Assembly: GCA_051418075.1 (NCBI GenBank)
Contig: JBPRGG010000148.1
Location: 1 to 64,000, forward strand
Source: JBPRGG01 sp051418075
Lineage (GTDB): Bacteria > Bacteroidota > Bacteroidia > Cytophagales > Cyclobacteriaceae
DNA: 64,000 nt
Direction: 5' to 3'
Part shown: positions 8,849-18,037 of the stretch, piece by piece
Layout of the letters: each line of letters opens with the position of its first letter
Position numbering within the stretch: the stretch's first letter is position 1
Notes under the pieces: model-generated
Databases searched by the model: none
Told to the model about the DNA's origin: nothing
Seen by the model: the letters and a program-made list of their open reading frames with translations, nothing else
Program-made: the position numbers and the translations under genes

Positions 8849-9643
8849 TTGACTAAACTTGGGATTTTTTTGATTTTAAGCTTTAGCCTGGATTTTAATT
8901 TACTGGGACAGTGTTTGAATGATCATGAGAAACATGTATTTCAGGCCGGAGAGGAGGTTTATTACCAGGTTTATTACAACTGGAGTTTTATCTGGGTCAA
9001 AGCGGGTGAGGTTTATTTTAAAGTAAAAAAAGACACACTTCAGGATAAATCTGTACTTCATTTTGATAGTTATGGCTCCAGCCTGTCGGGATGGGACTGG
9101 TTTTATAAAGTCCGGGATTCTTATCAGGCCTGGGTTGACCCTCAAACCCTTTATCCCTATAAATTCGAAAGAAGTACCCTGGAAGGTGGATACGCGGTTA
9201 ATAATTATTACCAGTTTGATTATAAACAGCAACTCATTTATGCTGTTACCGAAAACTCCAAAAAACCAAAGTCTCAGGATACCCTATCCTTAAAACCCTG
9301 TACATTTGATGTCTTAAGTATAATCTATCAGGCCCGCAATATAAATTACAACAACTATCAGCCTAATGATAGAATCCCCATCAGGGTCATCATAGATGGA
9401 GAAATTTATGATTTGTATATTAGGTATCTGGGAAAAGAGAAGGTCAAGGATCGGGATAACAATGAATATGATTGTATTAAATTTAAACCTTTATTGGTTG
9501 AAGGCACTATATTCAGTGGAGGAGAAGACATGACAGTGTGGGTTACTAATGATCAAAATAGGGTGCCAGTGATTGTTGAAGCTAAAGTATTGGTTGGCTC
9601 AATTAAAGCGATTATAGATAATGCTTACAACTTGAAATATTAA
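8849..9643 (+). CDS. DUF3108 domain protein, exported
   Basis: 264 residues from a TTG at 8849; no ATG is available upstream in frame, and the TTG gives a complete signal peptide (hydrophobic to about residue 19, LLGQC). The body matches DUF3108 periplasmic beta-rich proteins: FQAGEEVYYQVYYNWSFIWVKAGEVYF, then KFKPLLVEGTIFSGGEDMTVWVT. Members are conserved across Bacteroidota and Proteobacteria with unknown function, and their fold is like that of lipid-binding or LolA/LptA-like barrels. The residue after the signal core is Cys21, but a lipobox is not clear. Confidence 0.8.
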   Translation: MTKLGIFLILSFSLDFNLLGQCLNDHEKHVFQAGEEVYYQVYYNWSFIWVKAGEVYFKVKKDTLQDKSVLHFDSYGSSLSGWDWFYKVRDSYQAWVDPQTLYPYKFERSTLEGGYAVNNYYQFDYKQQLIYAVTENSKKPKSQDTLSLKPCTFDVLSIIYQARNINYNNYQPNDRIPIRVIIDGEIYDLYIRYLGKEKVKDRDNNEYDCIKFKPLLVEGTIFSGGEDMTVWVTNDQNRVPVIVEAKVLVGSIKAIIDNAYNLKY

Positions 9644-9783
9644 ATCATTTCTGATCTTTAGGGAATTCATTTTTTAATATAAAACATACATCAACCATAA
9701 AGATGGCTCATTTAATTATTTTTGGCTTGAATTAATCAAAAATTATTACAATATTGCCAAATGTTTTCAATAATGAACTTGTC

Positions 9784-10203
9784 ATGCAGAAAATAGAAAG
9801 GGAATATCAGGAAAAATTAAGTCACCTGAATGATTTAATCCAGTTGTCACGCGTAGACGGGTACGAATCATCTATTGAAATTAATTTTATTGAATCTGTA
9901 GCCGAAAGATTAGGTGTAGATGATGGCGATTTGCAGGATTTGAAGAATAACCGAATGCAGGTGATTTTTTCCCCTCCCCGTTATGAATACCAGATTATTC
10001 CACAATTTCACCGATTGGTCTTGTTGATGGGTATTGACCGGATGATCTTTAAGGAAGAATTAAACTTCTGTATGGACCTTGGGCTAAAGCTGGGGTTAAA
10101 TCCCAGCGCCGTGAAGGAAGTTCTGGATAAAATGATCCTTTATCCTAATAATATTATACCTGCCGAGGATCTTGAATCTATCTTTAAAAAATACTATAAT
10201 TAA
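9784..10203 (+). CDS. TerB-like helical protein
   Basis: 139 residues from ATG 9784. An upstream TTG at 9754 would add ten residues and lies 29 bp after a TATTTTTG box at 9717-9724. The all-helical pattern with LIQLSRVDGYESSIEINFIESVAERLG near the N-terminus is that of the TerB (tellurite resistance B) superfamily, where the D-G and E residues bind a metal. The role in the cell is unknown, and no other ter genes are nearby, so tellurite resistance should not be assumed. Confidence 0.65.
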   Translation: MQKIEREYQEKLSHLNDLIQLSRVDGYESSIEINFIESVAERLGVDDGDLQDLKNNRMQVIFSPPRYEYQIIPQFHRLVLLMGIDRMIFKEELNFCMDLGLKLGLNPSAVKEVLDKMILYPNNIIPAEDLESIFKKYYN

Positions 10204-10399
10204 TTAGCTTTTATATTACGCCCCCTGATGTTCTTGATTGATGAACAGGTAACTCATCTGATCTGTTGATTTTTTTTATTCCTGTAAGGGCTAAACGATC
10301 ACTATAAAAACAGCAAATTCCAACCCTGGTAATATTTCCACAGCTTTTTCATAAAATTTTTACTGTTCCAAAGTATATATAAAGGAAATGTAATTAAGG

Positions 10400-10801
10400 A
10401 TGATTATGAAGAAGTACCTTATATTTTTATCTGTTATGGCTCTGTTTATAAATCAAGTGCCGGCCCATACCATGACTAGAGGTGGTGATCAGCCAGCCTT
10501 TGTTCCTGAATATAAAGCCGATGATTATCTTAAGGTAGATTTAAAGCAAAAGGATGGTGAAATTTACCTGGTTTGGAAAAGCAAAGTTGATTGTTCTGAA
10601 AAAACATTTCATGTTTTAAAAGGAGTGATTAACCAGGATCAGGAGATCACCTGGCAGATTATAAAGCAATTTGAGCCACAACATGCTTCTAATAAGTTTG
10701 AATGTATAGATCCGGTCCTGGGTGAACAGGCTTATTACAGGATCAGGGTTTCAGAAGATGGAGATCAGATAGAATACACCAGGTATTATCTGGTAGAATA
10801 A
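10400..10801 (+). CDS. Exported hypothetical protein, fibronectin-III-like
   Basis: 133 residues. A signal peptide covers about 1-22 (LSVMALFINQVPAHT). The mature part is short and beta-rich, with the spacing of a fibronectin type III fold: IYLVWKSKVDCSEKTFHVLKG and then AYYRIRVSEDGDQIEYTRYYLV, ending at the last strand. Two Cys (in VDCSE and FECID) could form a disulfide. No family was recognised. ATG 10406 is an alternative start. It converges with the exchanger gene, with 43 bp between the stops. Confidence 0.6.
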   Translation: MIMKKYLIFLSVMALFINQVPAHTMTRGGDQPAFVPEYKADDYLKVDLKQKDGEIYLVWKSKVDCSEKTFHVLKGVINQDQEITWQIIKQFEPQHASNKFECIDPVLGEQAYYRIRVSEDGDQIEYTRYYLVE

Positions 10802-10844
10802 AGGCGCAGCAGATCATTTTCATTCGAAATGAATTATTTTAGGA

Positions 10845-12029
10845 TTATCTGATTTGTAGAATGGAAACAATATCTCTTAATGCCTGGGCAATTATCACGC
10901 TTATCTCATTTTCAACACTAACCCCCACTACGTATAAGGTAAATACCAGGTATAATCCTAGTAATAAAAAAGCTTTTACCTTACCCAGCTTTTCTCCCCA
11001 AACATAGATCAATATGGTCAGGATTGTGAGGATCAATAATAACATTCTCAACTCACTGCTCATATCTATAATCTCAGGTGTCATATGAATAGGGCCGTTT
11101 AGAAGGGTGTAGATGAATAAAGGAAATCCCATGGCAAAGCATATATCAAAAATATTACTACCCAAAGCATTAGAAACCGCATCATCATAATTTCCCTTGC
11201 GTGCATCTTTCATTGAGATGATAGTATCCGGAATACTCGATGCCATAGCAGCCAGAATAACAGCTACAAACATAATTGGAATACCCAAACCTTTAAAACT
11301 CCCCAGAAACGGGATTTCATAACTACTACTACCTAACCACTCGCAGGCCTGGACCAGCAATAAACAAACTGCAGCTATTGATATGGTGGTGGTTACCAAC
11401 AGGGGCCAGGCAATCATATTGTTCATGGTTTTACTTTTGCCAATAAATACCCTTTCAAAATTAAAAGTCAAAAGTCCATGTAAAAAAGTTCCCTGAAGAG
11501 CTTCTGGCTTAATAAAATCAGTATGATTGATCGTTTCCTGATGCCCATTTCTGGTCATACTTGCCAGCATATACCACAGGTAGATCAAATAGACACCCAT
11601 CAGGATCAAACCATGCCACCAATTGAGTATCTCTCCACTGATTAAAATAATGAATATAATTTCAGCCAGGATCAATGATATGCCATCTCTTAAATATACT
11701 TTTTGGGATACCTTGATAAAACGTACAGCTCCGGAGAAAACTACTACCAGGATCACAAAAGCAGGGATTACCATTCCATTAAAAATGGCGCTTCCTGCCG
11801 TAGTACCTATACCTCCGGAAAAGCCATCTGTATCGTGAAGATAAAACAGGAAAAAAAGTGAAGTAAATACCTCTGGCATTGAACTGGCTATAGAATTAAT
11901 AGTAGCACCTCTAACACCTTCTGATAAATTTCTGCCTATAAAATCTGATGCAGTTGCAAATCCATCACTTGCCCTCCAAATTATAATACAACAAATGACT
12001 ACTATGATCAAAGGAATTACTATACCCAT
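10845..12029 (-). CDS. Sodium/calcium exchanger family membrane protein
   Basis: 394 residues with about ten membrane helices in two halves separated by a cytoplasmic loop (about 155-195). Each half carries an alpha-repeat typical of the CaCA superfamily: GATINSIASSMPEVFTS (about 41-57) and AAMASSIPDTIISMKDA (about 260-276), the latter followed by NALGSNIFDICFAMG. It is expected to exchange Ca2+ (or another cation) for Na+ or H+ across the inner membrane. The second repeat has Asp where Glu is common. The gene faces away from the exported hypothetical gene at 12293, with a 263-bp AT-rich intergenic region between them. Confidence 0.85.
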   Translation of the reverse strand: MGIVIPLIIVVICCIIIWRASDGFATASDFIGRNLSEGVRGATINSIASSMPEVFTSLFFLFYLHDTDGFSGGIGTTAGSAIFNGMVIPAFVILVVVFSGAVRFIKVSQKVYLRDGISLILAEIIFIILISGEILNWWHGLILMGVYLIYLWYMLASMTRNGHQETINHTDFIKPEALQGTFLHGLLTFNFERVFIGKSKTMNNMIAWPLLVTTTISIAAVCLLLVQACEWLGSSSYEIPFLGSFKGLGIPIMFVAVILAAMASSIPDTIISMKDARKGNYDDAVSNALGSNIFDICFAMGFPLFIYTLLNGPIHMTPEIIDMSSELRMLLLILTILTILIYVWGEKLGKVKAFLLLGLYLVFTLYVVGVSVENEISVIIAQALRDIVSILQIR

Positions 12030-12292
12030 TCTTGTGTTCCATCTGATAAGTAAAAGTATAAATATAATATGCTATCTCTTACTTATTTCTTTTTTTTGAT
12101 AAGTGTAAAGCTGGCTTAATTGATTTTGGGCTGAATATATTAAATATTTATTGATAAAAAAATTTATTTTTGTCTATAAAATCATGTCAGACATAAAAGT
12201 AATATTTTAATCTTATTTATAAATAAGCTCAATAAATAAACTATATTGGTGGCTTTTTCCGTTACTTTTATAAGTCAGTTTGTTGAATAAAC

Positions 12293-13402
12293 ATGATCAG
12301 TAAAAAGTTTATGTTCCTATTGTTTTTTTTGGGGTGGCCCTTTTTGCTAAAGGCCCAGATGGATCAACCGGTAAGCCTGCCTGTTTTTCAGTTTTTGAGT
12401 TTTGATCCTGCTCATTTGCCTGAAAATATTGTTTCTTCAAGAACTGCCGTCATAGTATCTATCCCACTAATAGGAGAAAATAACCAAAGGGGAAATTGGG
12501 AAAAACTGGCTGAAAAGGCGCACGATTATTTTTACAGGATTGGGTTGGATGCAGTTGCCTATTACTACCTGGATGATGTATTTGCCGGGAGTGACGTAAC
12601 TAAAAATGTCGCTGCTAATTTAAACAAAAGAAAAATAGAAAATCTGGCTTTTTTGGTAAGGCAATCAGGGGAATATCAATTGATCATTACTCCTTTCAAC
12701 GGAGAGGAAAACCTGGTAGATTTTGGACAAAAAGCCTGGAAGGCCAATGGGCCGGAACTGGACCCATTGCTTACAGCTTTATACAGAGCTATAGGACGTT
12801 TGGGAAAGGAAAATAAGAATCTTCTGATCATTGATCAACCTGAATATTTTACTGACTTTGGTTTGGTACGGTCCAATAGATTTGAAGTTTATCAGTCTGA
12901 TCTTAAACTGGATAAATTGGCAGTGCCTAAGTTCAATAAATATGAAATACCTGATGGTTTAGCCCCACAGGGTCCGGATTTTCAGTTAATAGCCAGGGCA
13001 AATCAAAAGGTAGAGCAATATAATCTTGAACTTGAGCAAATTATGCAGGAATATCCCTATGAATATGAAATTGTTGATTTGAAGGAAAAGTCTCCAGAGC
13101 AGCTAAGGAATGAAGGATTCCAATATTTGCTGATGCATATACAGTCCTCGGCTCATTCTATTAAAAAGTTTTTGAACTATCCGACTGAACAATCTGAGAC
13201 TGATTATGTTACTATAAATTTTAATCAGGGAGGTCAAATTTTGAAAACAATTCCGGTAGGTTCCTTGGTTAATAAGTATTACGTAAAACATATCTATACG
13301 GGAGATATTTTTCTTGGATCTTTATGGGAAGCAGATTTGACCTGGCAATCTGCCTTAAAAAACCATATTAGAGGTATGAAAGAAGAACTAAACATAAGGT
13401 GA
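12293..13402 (+). CDS. Exported hypothetical protein, 369 residues
   Basis: A signal peptide ends at about residue 21 (LLKAQ). The mature protein is soluble, without membrane helices or obvious repeats. Residues 40-190 alternate strands and helices (SRTAVIVSIPLIG, LAFLVRQSGEYQLIITPF, NLLIIDQPEYF), which suggests an alpha/beta fold. The C-terminal third contains an acidic helical stretch and ends in another beta part. No catalytic motif or known family was recognised. It stands alone, 90 bp before an OmpA-like gene. Proteins like this are often restricted to the Cytophagales, but that is inference. Confidence 0.65.
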   Translation: MISKKFMFLLFFLGWPFLLKAQMDQPVSLPVFQFLSFDPAHLPENIVSSRTAVIVSIPLIGENNQRGNWEKLAEKAHDYFYRIGLDAVAYYYLDDVFAGSDVTKNVAANLNKRKIENLAFLVRQSGEYQLIITPFNGEENLVDFGQKAWKANGPELDPLLTALYRAIGRLGKENKNLLIIDQPEYFTDFGLVRSNRFEVYQSDLKLDKLAVPKFNKYEIPDGLAPQGPDFQLIARANQKVEQYNLELEQIMQEYPYEYEIVDLKEKSPEQLRNEGFQYLLMHIQSSAHSIKKFLNYPTEQSETDYVTINFNQGGQILKTIPVGSLVNKYYVKHIYTGDIFLGSLWEADLTWQSALKNHIRGMKEELNIR

Positions 13403-13491
13403 CAAAACTCATTGACTGCTAAATAAGCTTTATTTTAATTTGAAGCATATTTGGCATTTTTATTGCAAATAACACCCTAAAACATATAATT

Positions 13492-14172
13492 ATGCTTTAC
13501 TTTATCAACCTCTTAATTTTGCTGACACCTCTGCTAAACCCTTCAACAAAGATGATTAAGGTTCAGGGGCAAGTTATCAATGCTGAAACCCAAACGCCCG
13601 TTACTGCAAATGTTTCCATTACCTATCAAACCCTGCCACATGGGAGTGATTATGGCATACTTAAGATTAAAAATGGAAATGGAATGTTTGATTCCTATCT
13701 AAGAAAAGATTTCATTTACAGGGTACAAGCTAAGGCTCCTGGTTTTGCCGCTACCAGTAAACTTCTGGATAAAATGGATCAAAGAGATAAGATCATTCTG
13801 AAGTTAAATCTGATTCCGGCCAGAAAAGGAGAAATTTTGAAGCTGAATAGACTGATTTTCAATCAGGGTGATCATCACATTACCAAAGATTCTGAAATGG
13901 AATTGGAAGATCTTTTTGCTACACTGGCTATAAACCCTTCCATGGTTATCCAATTGGAAGGACATACGGATGTATTAGGCCAGGAAAAATTAAATAAAGA
14001 TTTGTCACAGAAAAGAGTGGAATCAGTTAAAGGTTATTTGATCAATAAAGGGATAAAATCCACCAGAATCAAGTTGCGCTCTTTTGGCGAGGAAAAACCA
14101 TTGGTTGCAAGAGGTGATGCTGAACAACGAAAAGTAAACAGAAGGGTAGAAGTTAGAATACTTGAGTTGTAA
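13492..14172 (+). CDS. OmpA family protein with carboxypeptidase-regulatory-like N-terminus
   Basis: 226 residues. The N-terminus has a hydrophobic segment (about 3-17), then a beta-sandwich of the CarboxypepD_reg type (VQGQVINAETQTPVTANVSI, 24-43). The C-terminal OmpA domain runs from about 108 to 226: IQLEGHTDVLGQEKLNKDLS, RVESVKGYLINKGI, and NRRVEVRIL at the end. Such domains bind peptidoglycan non-covalently and tie the outer membrane to the wall. It converges with the SDR gene, only 13 bp between stops. Confidence 0.85.
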   Translation: MLYFINLLILLTPLLNPSTKMIKVQGQVINAETQTPVTANVSITYQTLPHGSDYGILKIKNGNGMFDSYLRKDFIYRVQAKAPGFAATSKLLDKMDQRDKIILKLNLIPARKGEILKLNRLIFNQGDHHITKDSEMELEDLFATLAINPSMVIQLEGHTDVLGQEKLNKDLSQKRVESVKGYLINKGIKSTRIKLRSFGEEKPLVARGDAEQRKVNRRVEVRILEL

Positions 14173-14185
14173 TTTTTCACACTTT

Positions 14186-15616
14186 TTAATTTCTGTAACG
14201 AATAATATTGGTGGCCATTTTATCGAATATCAGCGAATGAAATGGCAATAAAGAATACCAATAAAGCCGGCCAAGGGTCCCGTGAGGCCGAAATGTGGCA
14301 GTTTGAATGAGCTGATGCTGATCTATCTTAAATTCTAACCAAGCTTCACCTGGTAATTTCATCTCAGCAAAAAGCAAAAGCCTTTTTTGATTTTTATCTG
14401 CCATTAATACCCGCCAAAAGTCCAGGGCATCTCCCGGAACCAGTAGGTTAGGGCTCCGGCGTCCTCTTCTTAATCCGACCCCACCTACAAATTTATCTAA
14501 AACTCCCCGGATCTCCCAAAGGATCCTGGAGGCATACCACCCCCTTTCTCCTCCTATACTCCAGATATTTTCCAGTACCTGTTCTTCGTCTGCATCTATA
14601 GGCTTGATCTTTTTATCAATAAAGCAGCCATACTCGGGAATCTTAATATACTCAAGCATTTTTAAATCAATTTTACTACTGGCAAATGCATCTTTCCAAC
14701 TGGATATAACTTCATTTTGGGCAATTCTATCAAAGGCAAGTTGTATGGCTTTGGTATAAGGTATGAGATTGATGGATATAAGCTGATTAATATTGCCCTC
14801 CTTGACTACCACTTCATTTTTCATGCTATCCACCAGACTTTTAGCAATATTAAATGAGGTAGAAGTAACAAAATATAGCCAATAAGATGAAATCTTAGGG
14901 CTTAATACTGGTAGCGAAATGATTAGTCGTTTTAATTTTCGCACCCGGGCAAATTCGAGGAGCATTTCTTTATATGTGAGAATATCCGGACCTCCGATAT
15001 CAAAAATCTTATTATAAGTATCTTCCTTCAGCAATACTTTTTCCAGGTATTCCATGACATTTCGTATGGCAATGGGCTGGCATTTCGTGTTTAGCCATTT
15101 TGGTGCTACCATTACGGGAAGTTTTTCTACCAGATCTCTTATAATCTCAAAGGAGGCACCTCCCGAACCAATGATGATGGCCGCCCGCAGTACTGTGGTG
15201 GGAATTTCCCCACTTAAGAGGATATTTTCTACATTTAATCGTGATGTCAGATGCTTCGATAGGTTTTCATCATTAACAATGCCACTCAGATAGACGATTT
15301 GTTTGGTGGTCGTTTTTTTGAGGGCTTGCATAAAATTATGGGCTGCATTTTGTTCCATTTGGGCAAACTTTGTACTTGAAGCCCCCATGGAATGGATCAG
15401 GTAGTAAGCTACATCTATATCTTTGGGTAAATGTTTTAAAGACTCGGGAAGGAGCAGGTCTGCCTCAAAATAAGTAATCTGGCTGGCCAGACTTTCTTCC
15501 AGTTCAATTCTTCTTTTATCTCTGACCAGGCATACTACCTGATGCCCCTTTAATACCAACAGAGGTAAAAGTCTGCGACCAATGTACCCGTTTGCTCCGG
15601 TTAATAATATTTTCAT
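14186..15616 (-). CDS. SDR-family NAD(P)-binding protein with C-terminal DUF2867
   Basis: 476 residues. The atypical short-chain dehydrogenase half begins with the nucleotide loop TGANGYIGRRLL (6-17), followed by LVRDKRR, and has YYLIHSMG near 70-77. The C-terminal half (about 335-470) is DUF2867: SIGGERGWYASRILWEIRG, GLRRGRRSPNLLVPGDALDFWRV and TFRPHGTLGRLYWYSLLPFH. This fusion is widespread in Bacteroidota and actinobacteria. Substrate unknown; a redox or epimerase role is inferred from the first half only. Confidence 0.85.
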   Translation of the reverse strand: MKILLTGANGYIGRRLLPLLVLKGHQVVCLVRDKRRIELEESLASQITYFEADLLLPESLKHLPKDIDVAYYLIHSMGASSTKFAQMEQNAAHNFMQALKKTTTKQIVYLSGIVNDENLSKHLTSRLNVENILLSGEIPTTVLRAAIIIGSGGASFEIIRDLVEKLPVMVAPKWLNTKCQPIAIRNVMEYLEKVLLKEDTYNKIFDIGGPDILTYKEMLLEFARVRKLKRLIISLPVLSPKISSYWLYFVTSTSFNIAKSLVDSMKNEVVVKEGNINQLISINLIPYTKAIQLAFDRIAQNEVISSWKDAFASSKIDLKMLEYIKIPEYGCFIDKKIKPIDADEEQVLENIWSIGGERGWYASRILWEIRGVLDKFVGGVGLRRGRRSPNLLVPGDALDFWRVLMADKNQKRLLLFAEMKLPGEAWLEFKIDQHQLIQTATFRPHGTLGRLYWYSLLPFHSLIFDKMATNIIRYRN

Positions 15617-15759
15617 GGACTTTATTGTTTTTGGTTAAACTTTCTGATTGGGTCTGTGGTTTAAAATCAGGCTTGATTTAGCCTTGAAATAATTTCCTGA
15701 GCAAACAATGATTGATTTAATATGACGTTTATCTTTTAACCAATGTATATCTGAACTAT

Positions 15760-16176
15760 ATGATATTAAAGTATAAAAAATATGCTGCTTTTTTAATTGG
15801 TTGGCTCGTGATCTATGGGTCATGTGAAGGGCCAGGAAAGGAAAAGGAAGATATTTTAATAGGAAATTGGGAAGCAGAATGGAATACACCAGCTGAATCT
15901 TATCCCATGGCCGATCAAAATAAGCTGTCAATGAAGGGGCAAATTAAATTTGATCCAAATGGAATGGTTGAAATCCAGGCCTATGGATATGAAGGATGTA
16001 TCTTCATGTCTGATACTATGAAAAATGAGTTGAATTGGAGAATTAATGGAGATACATTGAGTCTGGTTGGGCCAGGAGAAGACTTCGGGCTGCCTTATAC
16101 CATTCGTGAGGCCCGGCAAAATATAGTAAAGCTGGTTCTGATGGAGGATATTGCCCTTACCCTTAAGAAAATATAG
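15760..16176 (+). CDS. Lipocalin-like lipoprotein, hypothetical
   Basis: 138 residues with an N-terminal hydrophobic segment ending in YGSC (Cys22), a lipobox. The mature part has the look of small lipocalin-like domains of Bacteroidota: LIGNWEAEWN near the start, then strand-rich segments with alternating hydrophobics ending in VKLVLMEDIALTLKKI. Members of this group usually have no known ligand. It is followed by the promoter region and riboswitch of metY, so it belongs to a separate unit. Confidence 0.65.
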   Translation: MILKYKKYAAFLIGWLVIYGSCEGPGKEKEDILIGNWEAEWNTPAESYPMADQNKLSMKGQIKFDPNGMVEIQAYGYEGCIFMSDTMKNELNWRINGDTLSLVGPGEDFGLPYTIREARQNIVKLVLMEDIALTLKKI

Positions 16177-16315
16177 CTTGTATCCTTTATCCTTACAGGT
16201 GAGAATTCTGTATTTTTAAGTATTGATAAAATTTTTTCAAGATTATTTTTATTTGTTCTAAATAATTATCACATTTGTAGCCACAAAGTCAATTATCAAA
16301 TATTTACTGTAATTG

Positions 16316-16437
16316 ATTTATAAAGAAGAGTGGAGAGACAGGCTCTTAGAAACTCTAGCAACCTCTTAACCTGGTTAAAAAGGTGCTAAATCCTGATCCC
16401 TGAATGCTTATCAAAGGATAGGCGGGAGAATATAAAT
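16316..16437 (+). ncRNA. SAM-I riboswitch aptamer
   Basis: Conserved pieces of the S-box aptamer in the right order: GGAGAGACAGGC (16332-16343), AGAAACTCTAGCAACCT (16348-16364) and AGGTGCTAAATCC (16381-16393). ATCC/GGAT pairing around 16396-16420 gives the next stem. The closing stem P1 is a perfect match of ATTTATA (16316-16322) with TATAAAT (16431-16437). It lies about 260 bp before metY, so SAM binding is expected to lower metY-metX expression. No terminator stem directly follows P1; the likely output element is the leader ORF and hairpins at 16550-16592. Confidence 0.88.
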
Positions 16438-16447
16438 AATTATAAAA

Positions 16448-16585
16448 ATGATCCACAAAAATTCTTCTTCTTTTAGTTTAAAACCTCAAAGGACTATTCC
16501 TTTAAATCCCTCTGAAAATTTAAGAATTATCTACAGCACCTATGCATTATGTTGTATGTCTATGTACAACAGGTGTAGCTGTTAG
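16448..16585 (+). CDS. Cys/Met-rich leader peptide upstream of metY (predicted)
   Basis: A 45-codon ATG frame that starts 10 bp after the riboswitch. Its tail (residues 31-45) reads TYALCCMSMYNRCSC: four Cys and two Met in the last eleven residues, directly before the stop. Cys is otherwise rare in this proteome. The Cys35-Cys36-Met37 codons are the 5' arm of a perfect hairpin, and the stop codon lies within a second hairpin that ends in six T. This is what is expected of a translated attenuator that senses cysteine or methionine charging. It could also be a chance frame. No such peptide is proven in this group from this sequence alone. Confidence 0.6.
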   Translation: MIHKNSSSFSLKPQRTIPLNPSENLRIIYSTYALCCMSMYNRCSC

Positions 16586-16592
16586 GTTTTTT
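16550..16592 (+). promoter_or_regulatory. Two overlapping hairpins in the leader, candidate attenuator
   Basis: Hairpin A: TGTTGTA (16550-16556) with TACAACA (16565-16571), 7 bp, 8-nt loop. Hairpin B: AACAG (16568-16572) with CTGTT (16579-16583), 5 bp, 6-nt loop, then AGG and six T (16587-16592). They share 16568-16571, so they cannot form together. Hairpin B resembles a weak intrinsic terminator. The leader codons for Cys35, Cys36 and the stop sit inside these arms. Confidence 0.5.
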
Positions 16593-16697
16593 CACAAACT
16601 TACATGCTTCACTGGTACACCGATCTCTTTGAGATCCTGAAATCATTGTATACAATCAACTTTAAATATAAATTTTCAATCTAAAACACTAAAAACT

Positions 16698-18029
16698 ATG
16701 TCTGAAAAATCCCATAAGTTTGAAACATTACAAGTTCATGCAGGACAGGAAGTGGATCCTACCACTTTATCCCGGGCTGTTCCTATCTACCAAACAACTT
16801 CATACTTGTTTAAAAATTCGGCCCATGGAGCCAATTTATTTGCATTAAAGGAGTTTGGTAATGTCTATACCCGCATCATGAATCCCACCACTGATGTTTT
16901 TGAAAAGCGAATTGCTGCACTGGAAGGTGGAACTGCAGCTGTGGCTGTAGCTTCAGGACATGCGGCTCAATTGCTTACATTCAGCAGCCTTTTACAGGCA
17001 GGTGATAATTTTGTATCATCGTCACATTTATATGGCGGTTCCTTTAACCAATTTAAGGTGACCTTCAAGCGTTTGGGACTGAATGTGAAATTTGCCGAAA
17101 AGGATGAGGTTGAAGCATTTGAAAAACTCATCGATGAAAATACCAAAGCAATATACCTGGAAACCATTGGCAATCCAGAGATAAGCATTCCTGATTTTGA
17201 AAAATTTGGAGAATTAGCCCGCAAATACGACATACCCTTTGTGGTGGATAATACTTTTGGAGCTGCCGGCTATTTGTTCAGACCCTTGGAACATGGGGCT
17301 CATATAGTGGTTGAGTCTGCTACCAAATGGATTGGAGGACATGGTAATAGCATTGGAGGCGTTTTGGTGGATGGAGGCAATTTCAACTGGAACAATGGCA
17401 AATTTCCCCAGATATCTGAACCTTCTGAAAGTTATCACGGATTAAACTTTTGGGAAACTTTTGGCCAGGGGAATCCTTTAGGGCTGCCCAATATTGCTTT
17501 TGCTATCAAGGCCCGGGTAGAAGGACTGAGGGACCTGGGACCGGCTCTGAGTCCTACCAATGCATTTAATTTCCTTCAGGGCCTGGAGACCTTATCTTTA
17601 CGTATGGACCGGATCACGCAAAATGCTCTTGAACTGGCTAAATGGTTGCAAAAGCATGATCAGGTTATCGGAGTAAACTATCCAGGTTTAGAAACAAGCC
17701 CATATCATCATTTAGCCAAAGAATATTTGAAAAGAGGGTATGGTGGTGTGTTTACTTTTGAATTGAAAGGTGGGAAGGAAAAGGCTGCGCAATTTGTGGA
17801 TAGCCTGCAGTTGGTAAGTCACCTGGCCAATGTAGGTGATGCCAAAACCCTGATCATTCATCCGGCATCTACCACCCATCAGCAACTTTCCAGCGAAGAA
17901 CAACTGGCGGCGGGTGTTACTCCCACCCAATTACGTATTTCTGCCGGCATTGAGCATATTGATGATATCAAGGCTGACCTCCAGCAGGCTTTTGAAAAAG
18001 TATCTGCCTCCAAATTAGTGACTAAATAA
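16698..18029 (+). CDS. metY: O-acetylhomoserine aminocarboxypropyltransferase
   Basis: Uses O-acetylhomoserine and sulfide to make homocysteine (direct sulfhydrylation), with PLP. 443 residues, a normal length for the MetY group, which is longer than MetB/MetC. The PLP lysine is Lys210 in ESATKWIGGHG, and the cofactor Asp184 lies in VVDNTFGA. The N-terminal motif FETLQVHAGQEVDPTT is typical. A cysteine synthase side activity (O-acetylserine) is known for some relatives. It is the first gene behind the SAM-I riboswitch and leader, and metX follows with 8 bp between the genes, so the two form an operon for methionine synthesis. Confidence 0.95.
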   Translation: MSEKSHKFETLQVHAGQEVDPTTLSRAVPIYQTTSYLFKNSAHGANLFALKEFGNVYTRIMNPTTDVFEKRIAALEGGTAAVAVASGHAAQLLTFSSLLQAGDNFVSSSHLYGGSFNQFKVTFKRLGLNVKFAEKDEVEAFEKLIDENTKAIYLETIGNPEISIPDFEKFGELARKYDIPFVVDNTFGAAGYLFRPLEHGAHIVVESATKWIGGHGNSIGGVLVDGGNFNWNNGKFPQISEPSESYHGLNFWETFGQGNPLGLPNIAFAIKARVEGLRDLGPALSPTNAFNFLQGLETLSLRMDRITQNALELAKWLQKHDQVIGVNYPGLETSPYHHLAKEYLKRGYGGVFTFELKGGKEKAAQFVDSLQLVSHLANVGDAKTLIIHPASTTHQQLSSEEQLAAGVTPTQLRISAGIEHIDDIKADLQQAFEKVSASKLVTK

Positions 18030-18037
18030 CCAGTAAA

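Noticed and set aside
10819..10833. TTCATT/AATGAA hairpin between the converging genes at 10801 and 10845
   Set aside because: Only a 6-bp AT-rich stem with a 3-nt loop; too weak to call a terminator.
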